Assembly (NCBI RefSeq): GCF_003001675.1
Contig: NZ_PVYW01000002.1
Span: 186,001 to 250,000, forward strand
Length of the DNA: 64,000 nt
Direction: 5' to 3'
Origin: Cohnella sp. SGD-V74
Lineage (GTDB): Bacteria > Bacillota > Bacilli > Paenibacillales > Paenibacillaceae
Shown in pieces: positions 18,301-24,441 of this stretch (positions are counted from its first letter, which is position 1; each line of letters opens with the position of its first letter). The notes under the pieces were generated by a model, which worked only from the letters and a program-made list of their open reading frames with translations, was not told the origin of the DNA and searched no databases. The translations under genes were made by a program, and so were the position numbers.

Positions 18301-18910
18301 AGCCGGCCAATAGCCCGGCCTCCTCGGCCCCTCCGACCCGATCGGGGTCAAGACGCCCGAGCGCCTCCAGCATCGCGAGATCCCCGGCGCTGAGCAGGCC
18401 GAACGGCACCGCGGCGGCCACGATGTCCGCCCATACCTCGTCCGACCCTTGGCGGCTGACGAAATGCTTGCCGTGCATGAACGAAGCGAACGTCGCCTCC
18501 CGAATATCCTTGCACAGCTTCTGCGCAGCGTCCGATCGATAGACGTTGCCTATCGATCTTAATGCGGCGTAATAGAGAGCCAGGTTGCTCAGATAGACGT
18601 CCGGTTCCTCGTCCCACAGCCAGTGCGCATCGGCCGCGTTCCAATTGTCGGCGATGCTTGCGACCGCCGCTTCGATCAGCTCGGAGTAACGCGCAAGAAG
18701 TTCCCGTTCCCCGCCGCGGTTCACGTATTCCCCGACGATCCACAGCCAATAAGCCTGCTCGCGAGGGGAGGAATCCGGACCGGCCGCTCGCTCCGCAACC
18801 TTTTCCAGCCATGGTCCGACTTCCCTCACAATCCCCATCTTCATTCCGCCGAACCGGAGAAGCGCCCCGTCCCTGAGCGCGTCGTGCAGCACCTGTCTCG
18901 TCTTGTTCAT
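15362..18910 (-). CDS. Cytoplasmic GH31 enzyme with N-terminal helical domain (candidate cycloalternan hydrolase)
   Basis: This 1182-residue protein has no signal peptide. Residues 1-245 are helix-rich and resemble part of an (alpha/alpha)6 toroid (YWLWIVGEYVNRGGERELL … HWLWDEEPDVYLSNLALYYA), reminiscent of GH15 glucoamylase cores. A beta-domain (about 258-370) like the CtsY N-terminus follows, then a GH31 barrel with nucleophile Asp787 (GFKTDGGE) and acid/base Asp853 (WAGDEKSTF). It lacks the C-terminal CBM of CtsY. It directly follows the two permeases (4-nt gap), so a role in hydrolysing imported cycloalternan or isomaltosyl sugars is inferred, by analogy with the GH31 cycloalternan-degrading enzymes known in other bacteria. 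The ATG has GGGAGG 13 nt upstream. Confidence 0.8.
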   Translation of the reverse strand: MNKTRQVLHDALRDGALLRFGGMKMGIVREVGPWLEKVAERAAGPDSSPREQAYWLWIVGEYVNRGGERELLARYSELIEAAVASIADNWNAADAHWLWDEEPDVYLSNLALYYAALRSIGNVYRSDAAQKLCKDIREATFASFMHGKHFVSRQGSDEVWADIVAAAVPFGLLSAGDLAMLEALGRLDPDRVGGAEEAGLLAGYYGEVGAIGRARTLRDRAAALSEGEANAFLAWAEDQLAIKSPGFIPGEAQNEGDAGIRFIHAPVGGESPYQSGNNERYPRLVTVAQKVVIRTFSAPFRPEDDIVLEVVAGASASTFLNMQAVENETGEQYWEAELAPFAEVEQVRYRFVRNPGGAGEASEWYPFEVLRWANLSRPAGIAGTESGGAAVRFEPLTESGPAPCLEARNHPSGAVSFRLELIDGDNLAAQEWKEEGSCRVGSAEVSVNGGRFAVKAFDEQGNLVSTSFDQDEAAPFQALIDRTGTVYKLRLNFALKDGERLYGMGERFARMEFRGCELDNYVFNQYKDQGFRTYIPVPVVYSSAGYGLYLQSSLYSVFRFGTVREDLMQIEADAGRERQAVDYWLFAGKPLELVGTFAELTGKPKLPPKWAFGPWMSSNNWDSEREVDEQLARTAEHAIPSTVMVLEQWSDESSFYIFNDAGYETKSGSERFAYDDFSFPAWGRWPDPRKLVERIHGQGIRVLLWQAPVMKFMDGIAHVQRDEDERYMVEQAYEVRHADGSPYRIPDYEWFRGSLVPDFTNPDAAAWWLGKRQYLLEDIGIDGFKTDGGECIYGSDLQFHDGRSGAEMRNEYPNSYIAAFQQFADRYVAGGAITFSRAGYTGAQAMPLHWAGDEKSTFEAFRATIVAGLSCGMSGIPFWGWDLGGFSGDIPTAELYVRSAAMAAFCPVMQYHAESKGQFNMDRTPWNIAERTGRPEVLSLYKRFADIRMNLLPYVWEQAGKSAATGYPLMRAMLLAYPDDEKCADLTTQYLFGDNLLVAPVAQEGALETEVYFPQGRWLSLFDSEIVVGPRTDTVEAGWSDIPVYLRENAVVPLNLGAARELADDVGNAVDRYANLTLMIYATDSLVYRFEDEAGCVIDLTVSKSGAEVEARVEVQGGEAPITLLFRGLERQAVNVTEAGQSWRHADAAGDLSAGSWRAREGEALVCAGQGDYVFTIELGQQ

Positions 18911-18913
18911 CGG

Positions 18914-19738
18914 TTACTTGATTCCTCCCATCTGAAGTCCGGCCTTGAAGAAGCCTTGCGCGAACATATAGAGCACGATGATCGGCAGCATCGAGATCAA
19001 ACTGCCTGCCATCAAGGTGTTGTACTCGCTGCCGTACTGCCCGTTAAGCGAGCTCAGCGCCAGCGGCAAGGTCATCAATTCCCTGTCCGACAGCACGATC
19101 AACGGCCAGAAGTAATCGTTCCACGCCCCCATGAACGTCACGATGCCCAGCGTCGCGATAATCGGCATCGACAGCGGCACAATAATGCGCAGGAAGATGT
19201 TCGGCTGGGAAGCCCCGTCGATAAACGCCGCGTCCAGGAAGTCGTTGTGGATCGTCTTGATGAACTGTCTGAGCATGAAAATGGCGAACGGATTAAACAC
19301 GCTGGGCAGAAGAAGCCCCGTAAACGAATTAAGCAGCTGGAATTCCTTCAGCACGAGGAACACCGGAATCATCGTCACCTGGCCGGGCACCATCATCGTC
19401 GCCAGGAACAGGGCAAACACGGCTTCGCGCCCCTTGAATTCGATCTTGGCGAACACATAAGCGGCCATCAGCGCGGATACGAGCACGATTCCTGTGCTGG
19501 CTACCGAGATGAACAAGCTGTTGAAGATCGCCTTGGCGAACGGGAATACGGTGAAAATTTTGCTATAGCCCTCGAACGAGATTTTCTCCGGAATCCATTC
19601 GATCGGAATGCTGATCAGGGCGCCCTTGCTCTTAAGTGACGTACTGACCATCCAGAAAAAAGGAATGAGCGCGAACACGGCCAGTATGGACGCGAAAACA
19701 TAGAACAGCAGAGGCTGAACGAACCGGCTACGAGTCAT
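18914..19738 (-). CDS. Carbohydrate ABC transporter permease (MalG type)
   Basis: This 274-residue inner-membrane protein has about six hydrophobic segments, beginning LLFYVFASILAVFALIPFFW. The cytoplasmic EAA-type loop is present in slightly altered form (DAAFIDGASQPNIFLRIIVP), as is typical for MalG/LacG permeases that contact the ATPase. It overlaps the preceding permease by 11 bp and is followed within 4 nt by the cytoplasmic GH31 gene. No ATPase gene lies in the operon; such systems usually borrow a shared MsmX-type ATPase. The likely substrate is the product of the CtsY/CtsZ pair. Confidence 0.92.
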   Translation of the reverse strand: MTRSRFVQPLLFYVFASILAVFALIPFFWMVSTSLKSKGALISIPIEWIPEKISFEGYSKIFTVFPFAKAIFNSLFISVASTGIVLVSALMAAYVFAKIEFKGREAVFALFLATMMVPGQVTMIPVFLVLKEFQLLNSFTGLLLPSVFNPFAIFMLRQFIKTIHNDFLDAAFIDGASQPNIFLRIIVPLSMPIIATLGIVTFMGAWNDYFWPLIVLSDRELMTLPLALSSLNGQYGSEYNTLMAGSLISMLPIIVLYMFAQGFFKAGLQMGGIK

Positions 19739-20636
19739 AATGCACCCACTTCCTCTGCAGCTTCATCTGTACGATGGTGAACGCGAAAATGATCACGAAC
19801 AGAATCCAGGAGAACGACGAGGCGTACCCCATCTTGTAATATTTGAACGCGTATTTGTAGATTCGCTCGACCATCACCTGCGTGGAGCCGTACGGACCGG
19901 CGTCCTGCGTCATGATCATGACCTGCGGGAACAGCTGGAACGAGTTGATAATGCAGATGACGAGCACAAAAAAGAGCATCGGCGACAGCAGCGGCAGCGT
20001 AATTCTCGTGAAGCGGCTCCAGAAATTCGCTCCGTCGATATTCGCCGCCTCGTAATACGTCGGGTTGATCCCCTGCAAGCCGCCCAGCATAATGAGCGCG
20101 AAGAAGCCCATGTCCTTCCAGATGCTGGCGAACACGATGCCCGGCATCGCCCACGTCCGGTCCTGCAGCCAGGCCGGGCCGTCGATGCCGACGAACCCGA
20201 GAATGGCGTTGATCGGGCCGTAATCGTCGCTGAGCAGCCATTTCCAGATGAGCGCCGCGGCTACCCAGGAGGTCAGCACCGGGATGAAGAAGACGACCCG
20301 GTACAGGCCGATCGCCTTGTACGTGTTATTCAGCAGTACGGCCGCCAGCACGGAAGCGACGAGTATAAGCGGAATGTACAGCACGATGTAGTACATCGTG
20401 TTTTTGAGTACGCGCCAGAACTCCTCGCCCGCCAGAATCTCCTTGAAGTTGCCGAAGCCGAGGAAGTCGGGCGTTCCCGCCGCAAGGTTCCATGGATTAA
20501 GCCCGTTCCAGTCCGTGAAGCTGATGACGAGCGAGTAGAAAATCGGGATGACGCTGAACACGAGCAGCCCGATCGAAGAAGGCAGCAGGAACAGGATGAT
20601 CGTCAGCCATTTTCTCCGGTTTCGATGAGTGAGCAT
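19728..20636 (-). CDS. Carbohydrate ABC transporter permease (MalF type)
   Basis: This 302-residue membrane protein has an N-terminal hydrophobic segment (LTIILFLLPSSIGLLVFSVIP), a periplasm-facing loop typical of short MalF/UgpA permeases and the canonical EAA loop EAANIDGANFWSRFTRITLP. It is the first permease after the binding protein (113 nt) and overlaps the MalG-type partner by 11 bp, indicating translational coupling of a heterodimeric channel. Confidence 0.92.
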   Translation of the reverse strand: MLTHRNRRKWLTIILFLLPSSIGLLVFSVIPIFYSLVISFTDWNGLNPWNLAAGTPDFLGFGNFKEILAGEEFWRVLKNTMYYIVLYIPLILVASVLAAVLLNNTYKAIGLYRVVFFIPVLTSWVAAALIWKWLLSDDYGPINAILGFVGIDGPAWLQDRTWAMPGIVFASIWKDMGFFALIMLGGLQGINPTYYEAANIDGANFWSRFTRITLPLLSPMLFFVLVICIINSFQLFPQVMIMTQDAGPYGSTQVMVERIYKYAFKYYKMGYASSFSWILFVIIFAFTIVQMKLQRKWVHYDS

Positions 20637-20749
20637 GAAGTCGAAGCACCTCGCGTTAAGAAGCGGCGGCTGCCAGGCCGCGGCCGTCCGTCTGAATCAG
20701 ACCGAACGATCCGGTGGCAGCCTCGCCGTCTTAGAATATCGAACGCGTC

Positions 20750-22087
20750 TTACAGCTTGATTTTCTCGGTCAATTCCTTCTGCGCGTCGTCGAGCGCCTG
20801 CTGCGCGGATTTCGCGCCTTCGGAGGCGGCCGTCAGGTGAATGCCCAGAATGTCCGACATCTCTCCGAACTGCTCGATGACCGGCGGCGTGACGAGGTAG
20901 TCGAGCGAATCGAACACGGCTTGGCGGTTCGCCGGCGGCGTCATCGACAGGTACGCTTCCAGCACGTCCGGATAAGTGACGGCCGGCAGCTCCCAGCCCG
21001 CGTCGACGCGGATTTTCGCCGCTTCCTTGCTCGAGCTGAGGAACTTGATCCATTCGAACGCCGCGTTGGCAACTTTGCTGTCCTTGTTGATGACCAGTCC
21101 GTTGGAGAAAAAGTGCGTCGCTTTCTGCTTGTTGCCCGGCTCGACGGCGACGTCCCACTCGAACGTAATGTTCTGCATGAAGTCGGAGAACGCCCATACG
21201 CCGGTGACGATCATGCCGAGACGGCCGGCTTTGAACAGATCCCAATCCCCTACGCCGCTGAGCTGCGCCTGCGTCGGCATGACGTTCGTCGTGCGCACCC
21301 GGTCGACGAGCCTTTGCAGCGTTTCCACGTTTTCCGGCGTGTTGACGGTGAACGCGGTTTTGTCAGCGTTGAGCAGGCTGCCGTTGTTCTGCTGAACAAG
21401 CTTGTAAAATTCATGGAACTGAATCGGCTGGAACACGCCGAACGTGTTCTTATCGAGTGCGCGGATCTTCGCGGCCGCGTCGTCGAACTCCTTCCAGGTC
21501 CAGTCCTTGGTCGGAAGCTCGGCGTTCGCTTTCTCGAACAGCTCCTTGTTGTAGATCAGCAGGACGTTGGAGAAGCTGCCCGGCATGCCGTACTGCACCC
21601 CGTCGGAGGAGAAAGCGTTCAGCGCCTGTGCGTTCAGGGACGATTTATCGAACTGCGTCGCGTCGAAGAGAGGATTGAGGTCGAGCAGCACGCCTTTCTT
21701 CGCATAGGACACGAAATTTTCATAGTTCAGCTCGTAGGCGTCCGGCGCTTGACCCGCCGCTACCCGAGTTTGCATCTGCGTAAAATAGTCGCCGTAAGCG
21801 ATCGTCTCTATCTCGATCTTGATGTTCGGGTTGGCTTGCTCGAACTCGGCCTTCATCTGGTCCAAATATTTGGCGGTGTCGCCGGAGCCGGAGAAGTTGC
21901 CGAACTTGACCGTCACGATCTCGTCCTTGGAAGCCGGGGCGGACGAGGAGCCGCTTGGCGACGCTTGGCTCGGGCTTGCGCTGCCGTTGCCATTGTTGGA
22001 TTTGCTGCCGCTGCAGGCGGCCAGGGATGCGATTAATGCAACTGCGAGAATGAAAGAAAGCGCCTTCAATAATCTTGTCTTACTCAT
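20750..22087 (-). CDS. Sugar-binding lipoprotein of the cycloalternan operon
   Basis: This 445-residue protein counts from the ATG at 22087, preceded by AGGGGG about 9 nt upstream; frames reaching further upstream would bury the signal peptide. The N-terminus MSKTRLLKALSFILAVALIA leads to a lipobox LAAC (Cys about 24) and a Ser/Pro/Ala linker. The mature part has the family-1 binding-protein pattern (VTVKFGNFSGSGDTAKYLDQ; …MPGSFSNVLLIYNKELFE…; …GVGDWDLFKAGRLGMIVTG). As first gene of the six-gene operon it likely captures cycloalternan or isomaltosyl oligosaccharides. Confidence 0.9.
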   Translation of the reverse strand: MSKTRLLKALSFILAVALIASLAACSGSKSNNGNGSASPSQASPSGSSSAPASKDEIVTVKFGNFSGSGDTAKYLDQMKAEFEQANPNIKIEIETIAYGDYFTQMQTRVAAGQAPDAYELNYENFVSYAKKGVLLDLNPLFDATQFDKSSLNAQALNAFSSDGVQYGMPGSFSNVLLIYNKELFEKANAELPTKDWTWKEFDDAAAKIRALDKNTFGVFQPIQFHEFYKLVQQNNGSLLNADKTAFTVNTPENVETLQRLVDRVRTTNVMPTQAQLSGVGDWDLFKAGRLGMIVTGVWAFSDFMQNITFEWDVAVEPGNKQKATHFFSNGLVINKDSKVANAAFEWIKFLSSSKEAAKIRVDAGWELPAVTYPDVLEAYLSMTPPANRQAVFDSLDYLVTPPVIEQFGEMSDILGIHLTAASEGAKSAQQALDDAQKELTEKIKL

Positions 22088-22144
22088 CGAATAAATCCCC
22101 CTATACGTCATTTGATAATTCGATTGTTGCACGGACAAGCTTGC

Positions 22145-22156
22145 TTAAGCGTTTAA
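22145..22156. promoter_or_regulatory. Probable LacI-type operator before the cycloalternan operon
   Basis: TTAAGCGTTTAA lies in the gap between the LacI-type gene and the first operon gene, 58 nt before its start. It differs at one position from the perfect 12-bp palindrome at 23274 in front of the LacI-type gene itself. A CG-centred palindrome is typical of LacI-family operators. Confidence 0.65.
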
Positions 22157-22205
22157 CTTTCGACACCGATCGACCGGATTGGCGGTCTTACGGTTGATCG
22201 CTGAT

Positions 22206-23243
22206 TCAGTCCCCGCGCAGATTGCGGACCGTCTCCCGTTCCACGATCTCAAGCGGGATGTGCGTTCTCTTGCCATGCGCCTTCGCTCCGCGCTTTTTGC
22301 GGATTTGGTCGATCAACAGCTTCGCGGCGGTTTCGCCTTTGAGGAATATCTGTTGCTTAACCGTCGTCAGCGGCGGCAAAAACATATGCGCCATCGAGAT
22401 ATCGTCGAATCCGATGACCGAAATATCCTCAGGCACTTCCTTACCGGCTTCCTTAATGCCGCGGATGAGGCCGAACGCTACCATGTCCGCCGTCGCGAAC
22501 ACGCCGGTAATTTCCGGGTACTTCTCCGCGATCAGCGCGCCCGAGCTGCGGCCGTGCACGTAGCTGACCGAATTCTCGAACACGTAATCCGGATTGTAGA
22601 ACAAACCGGCCTCCTGCAAGGCTCGCTTGTAGCCGAGAAATCTTTTCTCCACGACTCCGTCCTTGCGGATCATTCCGGTGACCAGCCCGATGTTGCGGTG
22701 CCCGTTGTCGATCAGATGCTTCGTGGCCATGTAGCCGCCCAACTCGTCGTCGATGCCGACGTTCGTGAACTCGTTGTCGTGCACATAGCTGTCGATAAGC
22801 ACGATCGGGATGTTCGCCTGCTTGCATTCTTCATAGAGCTGCTCGGAGTAGATGCCCATGATGATGGCTCCGTCGAGATTGCGCGAGGTGGAAATATCGA
22901 GATACGTTTTGCCTTTGTCGACGCCCGCAAGAATGATGTGGTAGCCGTCTTCGCGAACGACCGCTTCGATCGCGCTGATCATCTCGCTGTAAAACGGGTT
23001 TTCGAAGACGAGCTGCTTGTGATCCTCCGTCTGGGGAATGATGACGCCGATCAGCTCCGAGGTGTTCTTGACCAGTCCCCTTGCCGTAATGCTGGGAATG
23101 TAGTTCAGTTCCTTGATCGATTCGTGGATTCTCACGATCGTGTCCTGCGACACTTTGTTCTCTTTGCCGTTGAGGACGTATGATACGGCTGCGATGGATA
23201 CTCCGGCGTTGCGGGCTACGTCTTTTATCGTAATTTTCCTCAT
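22206..23243 (-). CDS. LacI-family transcriptional regulator
   Basis: This is a 345-residue repressor-type protein. The N-terminal helix-turn-helix and hinge are clear (ITIKDVARNAGVSIAAVSYV … IKELNYIPSITARGL). The effector domain follows the periplasmic-binding-protein fold (GVIIPQTEDHKQLVFENPFY, NVGIDDELGGYMATKHLID, GVFATADMVAFGLIRGIKE, ISVIGFDDISMAHMFLPPLT). It lies 118 nt upstream of the cycloalternan operon on the same strand, with matching palindromes before both transcripts. This suggests autoregulation and control of the operon, with a cyclic or linear alpha-glucan fragment as inducer (inferred). Confidence 0.93.
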   Translation of the reverse strand: MRKITIKDVARNAGVSIAAVSYVLNGKENKVSQDTIVRIHESIKELNYIPSITARGLVKNTSELIGVIIPQTEDHKQLVFENPFYSEMISAIEAVVREDGYHIILAGVDKGKTYLDISTSRNLDGAIIMGIYSEQLYEECKQANIPIVLIDSYVHDNEFTNVGIDDELGGYMATKHLIDNGHRNIGLVTGMIRKDGVVEKRFLGYKRALQEAGLFYNPDYVFENSVSYVHGRSSGALIAEKYPEITGVFATADMVAFGLIRGIKEAGKEVPEDISVIGFDDISMAHMFLPPLTTVKQQIFLKGETAAKLLIDQIRKKRGAKAHGKRTHIPLEIVERETVRNLRGD

Positions 23244-23273
23244 GGTCTCTTTCGAATCAGACCCCCTTTTGGG

Positions 23274-23285
23274 TTAAACGTTTAA
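23274..23285. promoter_or_regulatory. Probable LacI-type operator before the regulator gene
   Basis: TTAAACGTTTAA is a perfect 12-bp CG-centred palindrome located 31 nt upstream of the LacI-type gene. Together with the near-copy at 22145 it forms a two-site set expected for an autoregulated local repressor. Confidence 0.65.
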
Positions 23286-23465
23286 TTAAACTATAAACGC
23301 GAACTCGCCGAATTGTCAACAAGAAAAAAGTAAGCGCTTTAGCGAAGTCGTCCGACGGGATAGTTGGGGTATGGAGGCAGGGGATTGATGAGCACAACGG
23401 GCGGGCGATAAGGAGAAATGGTGCGTGGTGCATGGTGAAGAGGCAAACGGAGTTAGTGAAATTAG

Positions 23466-24290
23466 TTGTAACCGTGCTGAGTCGGGTTGGAGCTGCGTAT
23501 GAGCTGGTTGCGTCGCTGTAACCTTGCTGAATCGGGCTGGAGCTGCGTATGAGCTGGCTGCGTCGCTGTAACCGTGCTGTGTCGGGTTGGAGCTGCGAAT
23601 GAGCTGGTTACGTCGCTGTAACCGTGCTGTGTCGGGCTGGAGCTGCGAATGTGCTGGTTGCGGCGCTGTAACCGTGCTGTGTCGGGTTGGAGCTGCAAAT
23701 GTGCTGGTTGCGTTGCTGCAACCGTGCTGTGTCGGGTTGGAGCTGTAAATGAGCTGGTTGCGGCGCTGTAACCTTGCTGTGTCGGGCTGGAGCTGCGAAT
23801 GTGCTGGTTGCGTCGCTGTAACCGTGCTGTGTCGGGCTGGAGCTGCAAATGTGCTGGTTGCGGCGCTGTAACCTTGCTGAGTCGGGTTGGAGCTGCAAAT
23901 GTGCTGGTTGCGGCGCTGTAACCTTGCTGTGTCGGGTTGGAGCTGCGAATGAGCTGGTTGCGGCGCTGTAACCGTGCTGTGTCGGGTTGGAGCTGCAAAT
24001 GTGCTGGTTGCGGCGCTGTAACCGTGCTGTGTCGGGTTGGAGCTGCAAATGTGCTGGTTGCGGCGCTGTAACCGTGCTGAGTCGGGTTGGAGCTGCAAAT
24101 GTGCTGGTTGCGGCGCTGTAACCGTGCTGAGTCGGGCTGGAGCTGCGAATAAGCTGGCTGCGTCGTTGTAACCGTGCTGAGTCGGGCTGGAGCTGCGAAT
24201 GTGCTGATTGCGGCGCTGTAATAACCGTGCTGAGTCGGGCTGGAGCTGCGAATAAGCTGGCTGCGTCGTTGTAACCGTGCTGAGTCGGGT
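23466..24290. repeat. 50-bp tandem repeat array, about 16 units
   Basis: A 50-bp unit recurs head to tail: the anchor ACCGTGCTG or ACCTTGCTG occurs at 23471 and then every 50 bp through 24171, then at 24224 (3-bp insertion) and 24274. Units differ at only a few positions. There are no unique spacers, so it is not a CRISPR array. Each unit contains GGTT(G/A)C-six bases-GTAACC, able to form a hairpin; it is perfect at 23606-23623. No stop codon occurs in any minus-strand frame of the unit, so all three minus frames stay open, but no ribosome site supports translation. Confidence 0.9.
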
Positions 24291-24441
24291 ACTGGGTACA
24301 TGAAGATGGATCAGGAGCTGCGAGGGGGCGGGAGTGGCGCGCTTATTCGTCGACACTCCGCTTCTTCCGCCAGCATTGTACCGTGTGGCACGCTCCCTCG
24401 GTGCCCCGCTCCTTCTGCCGATTTTGTACCGTGTGGCGTGA

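Noticed and set aside
23331..23342. cre site in TAAGCGCTTTAG upstream of the repeat array
   Set aside because: Only the AGCGCT core fits; flanking positions miss the TG and CA of the consensus and no transcript start is evident.
23466..24290. CRISPR array
   Set aside because: The 50-bp units are directly adjacent and near-identical along their full length; there are no unique spacers and no cas genes.
23316..24356. Repeat protein encoded on the minus strand of the 50-bp array
   Set aside because: All three minus frames are open merely because the unit lacks stop trinucleotides. No ribosome site or signal supports any frame, so I list it as a DNA repeat.
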